From contig JAPDJF010000037.1 of NCBI GenBank assembly GCA_029259185.1, forward strand, positions 1-51,903: DNA of 51,903 nucleotides. The letters are read 5' to 3'. This stretch comes from Hadesarchaea archaeon. Lineage in GTDB: Archaea > Hadarchaeota > Hadarchaeia > Hadarchaeales > WYZ-LMO6. The notes beneath the pieces were generated by a model. It was not told the DNA's origin and made no database searches. It saw only the letters and a list, made by a program, of their open reading frames with translations. Below are positions 51,701 through 51,903 of the stretch, in pieces. Position 1 is the stretch's first letter; each line of letters opens with the position of its first letter. A program made the translations under genes and the position numbers.

Positions 51701-51903
51701 TCAGAGCTCCGTCACAGCCAGCCCATCGAGAGCCGCGGGTACGAGGAGGACCTCCCGGGTTTCTATCCCGACCTTGGGGATTATCTTCACCCAGGCCTTC
51801 TCGTCCTCTTGAAGGGCACCGCCCACGTCATCCTCTATTATCTTGATGTTGATCCATATCTCCGCCATCGCCCCCGTGGTGGAGAGGATGTATGGCTTCG
51901 CCC
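51701..51903 (-). CDS. Second flagellin-like protein, C-terminal part only
   Basis: Not closed within the window: 67 codons up to the stop at 51701. The visible end, GAMAEIWINIKIIEDDVGGA ... AWVKIIPKVGIETREVLLVP, matches the ArlB end ([15 protein letters not shown] ... [18 protein letters not shown]) in order and spacing, so this is a paralogous archaellin. The start and signal peptide are beyond the right edge. It has its own terminator and is separated from the response-regulator gene by repeat copy B. Confidence 0.7.
   Translation of the reverse strand, partial: AKPYILSTTGAMAEIWINIKIIEDDVGGALQEDEKAWVKIIPKVGIETREVLLVPAALDGLAVTEL

Noticed and set aside
1..51903. tRNA or rRNA genes, CRISPR arrays, replication origin
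   Set aside because: I looked for T-arm consensus, rRNA core sequences, regularly spaced direct repeats and clustered origin boxes by eye and saw none; a tRNAscan or minced run could still find something I missed.

Overview
The window is archaeal chromosomal DNA. The evidence is its core set: aIF2-beta, proteasome alpha, the exosome proteins Rrp4/Rrp41/Rrp42, SBDS, L15e, L37Ae, RpoP, prefoldin beta, KEOPS subunits, a Pop5-type RNase P protein and a full archaellum (arl/fla) cluster. Starts are ATG, GTG or TTG with GGTGA/GGAGG ribosome sites inside operons, and TATA-like boxes about 25-35 bases before many first genes. The ArlCDE-F-G-H-I-J arrangement and the proteasome-SBDS-exosome-L37Ae-RpoP-Pcc1-prefoldin order are euryarchaeal in style. 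Proteins rich in Lys/Glu/Arg suggest a thermophile. I cannot name the lineage from this sequence alone; a Hadarchaeota-like or other deep euryarchaeal lineage is only a guess.

Layout. 1-6868: a cut-off IS605-type tnpB at the left edge, small conserved archaeal genes (UPF0200/UPF0201, an Lrp-type RAM domain, a MoaD-like protein), a gene-free stretch with a strongly folded RNA candidate (2738-2870), argG-argC-argJ and a frameshifted tnpB remnant. 6869-13593: prs and a PflX-type radical SAM gene on a shared palindromic promoter, a split MgtE-like transporter with a tandem PhoU/TrkA-C regulator, the KEOPS subunit Cgi121, an RPA32-like protein, aIF2-beta and DUF424. 13638-25213: a run of amino-acid genes, ilvBNCD-leuCDB-argH-argG(second copy)-serA. 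25210-32308: the ribosome/RNase P/proteasome/exosome block. 32415-33335: ilvE.

33393-43134 is the archaellum region. A minus-strand operon (arlCD-like, arlE-like, arlF, arlG, arlH, arlI, a small unknown, a second arlI, arlJ, a pilin-like protein) is divergent from the flagellin arlB. The two arlI genes share patches of almost identical DNA. After arlB come a winged-helix regulator and a three-PAS histidine kinase. A response regulator of unusual build (REC-DUF835-winged helix) lies at 50328-51452, next to the 3' end of a second flagellin-like gene that leaves the window on the right. The nine-base motif TTAACTAAA/TTTAGTTAA recurs in front of the winged-helix gene and the response-regulator gene, with a close variant in front of arlB, which suggests one regulatory circuit around motility. 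Between them lie a lipid-flavoured group (SCP2-like protein, an unknown 492-residue protein, an acyl-CoA-ligase homologue lacking its catalytic lysine) and two copies of a 110-140 base structured repeat resembling IS605 right ends or omega-RNA.

The points most worth following are the folded RNA at 2738-2870, the twin ArlI genes, the motility-linked two-component circuit and its shared motif, the structured repeat pair, the two unlike ArgG proteins, and the degenerate acyl-CoA ligase next to an unknown protein.
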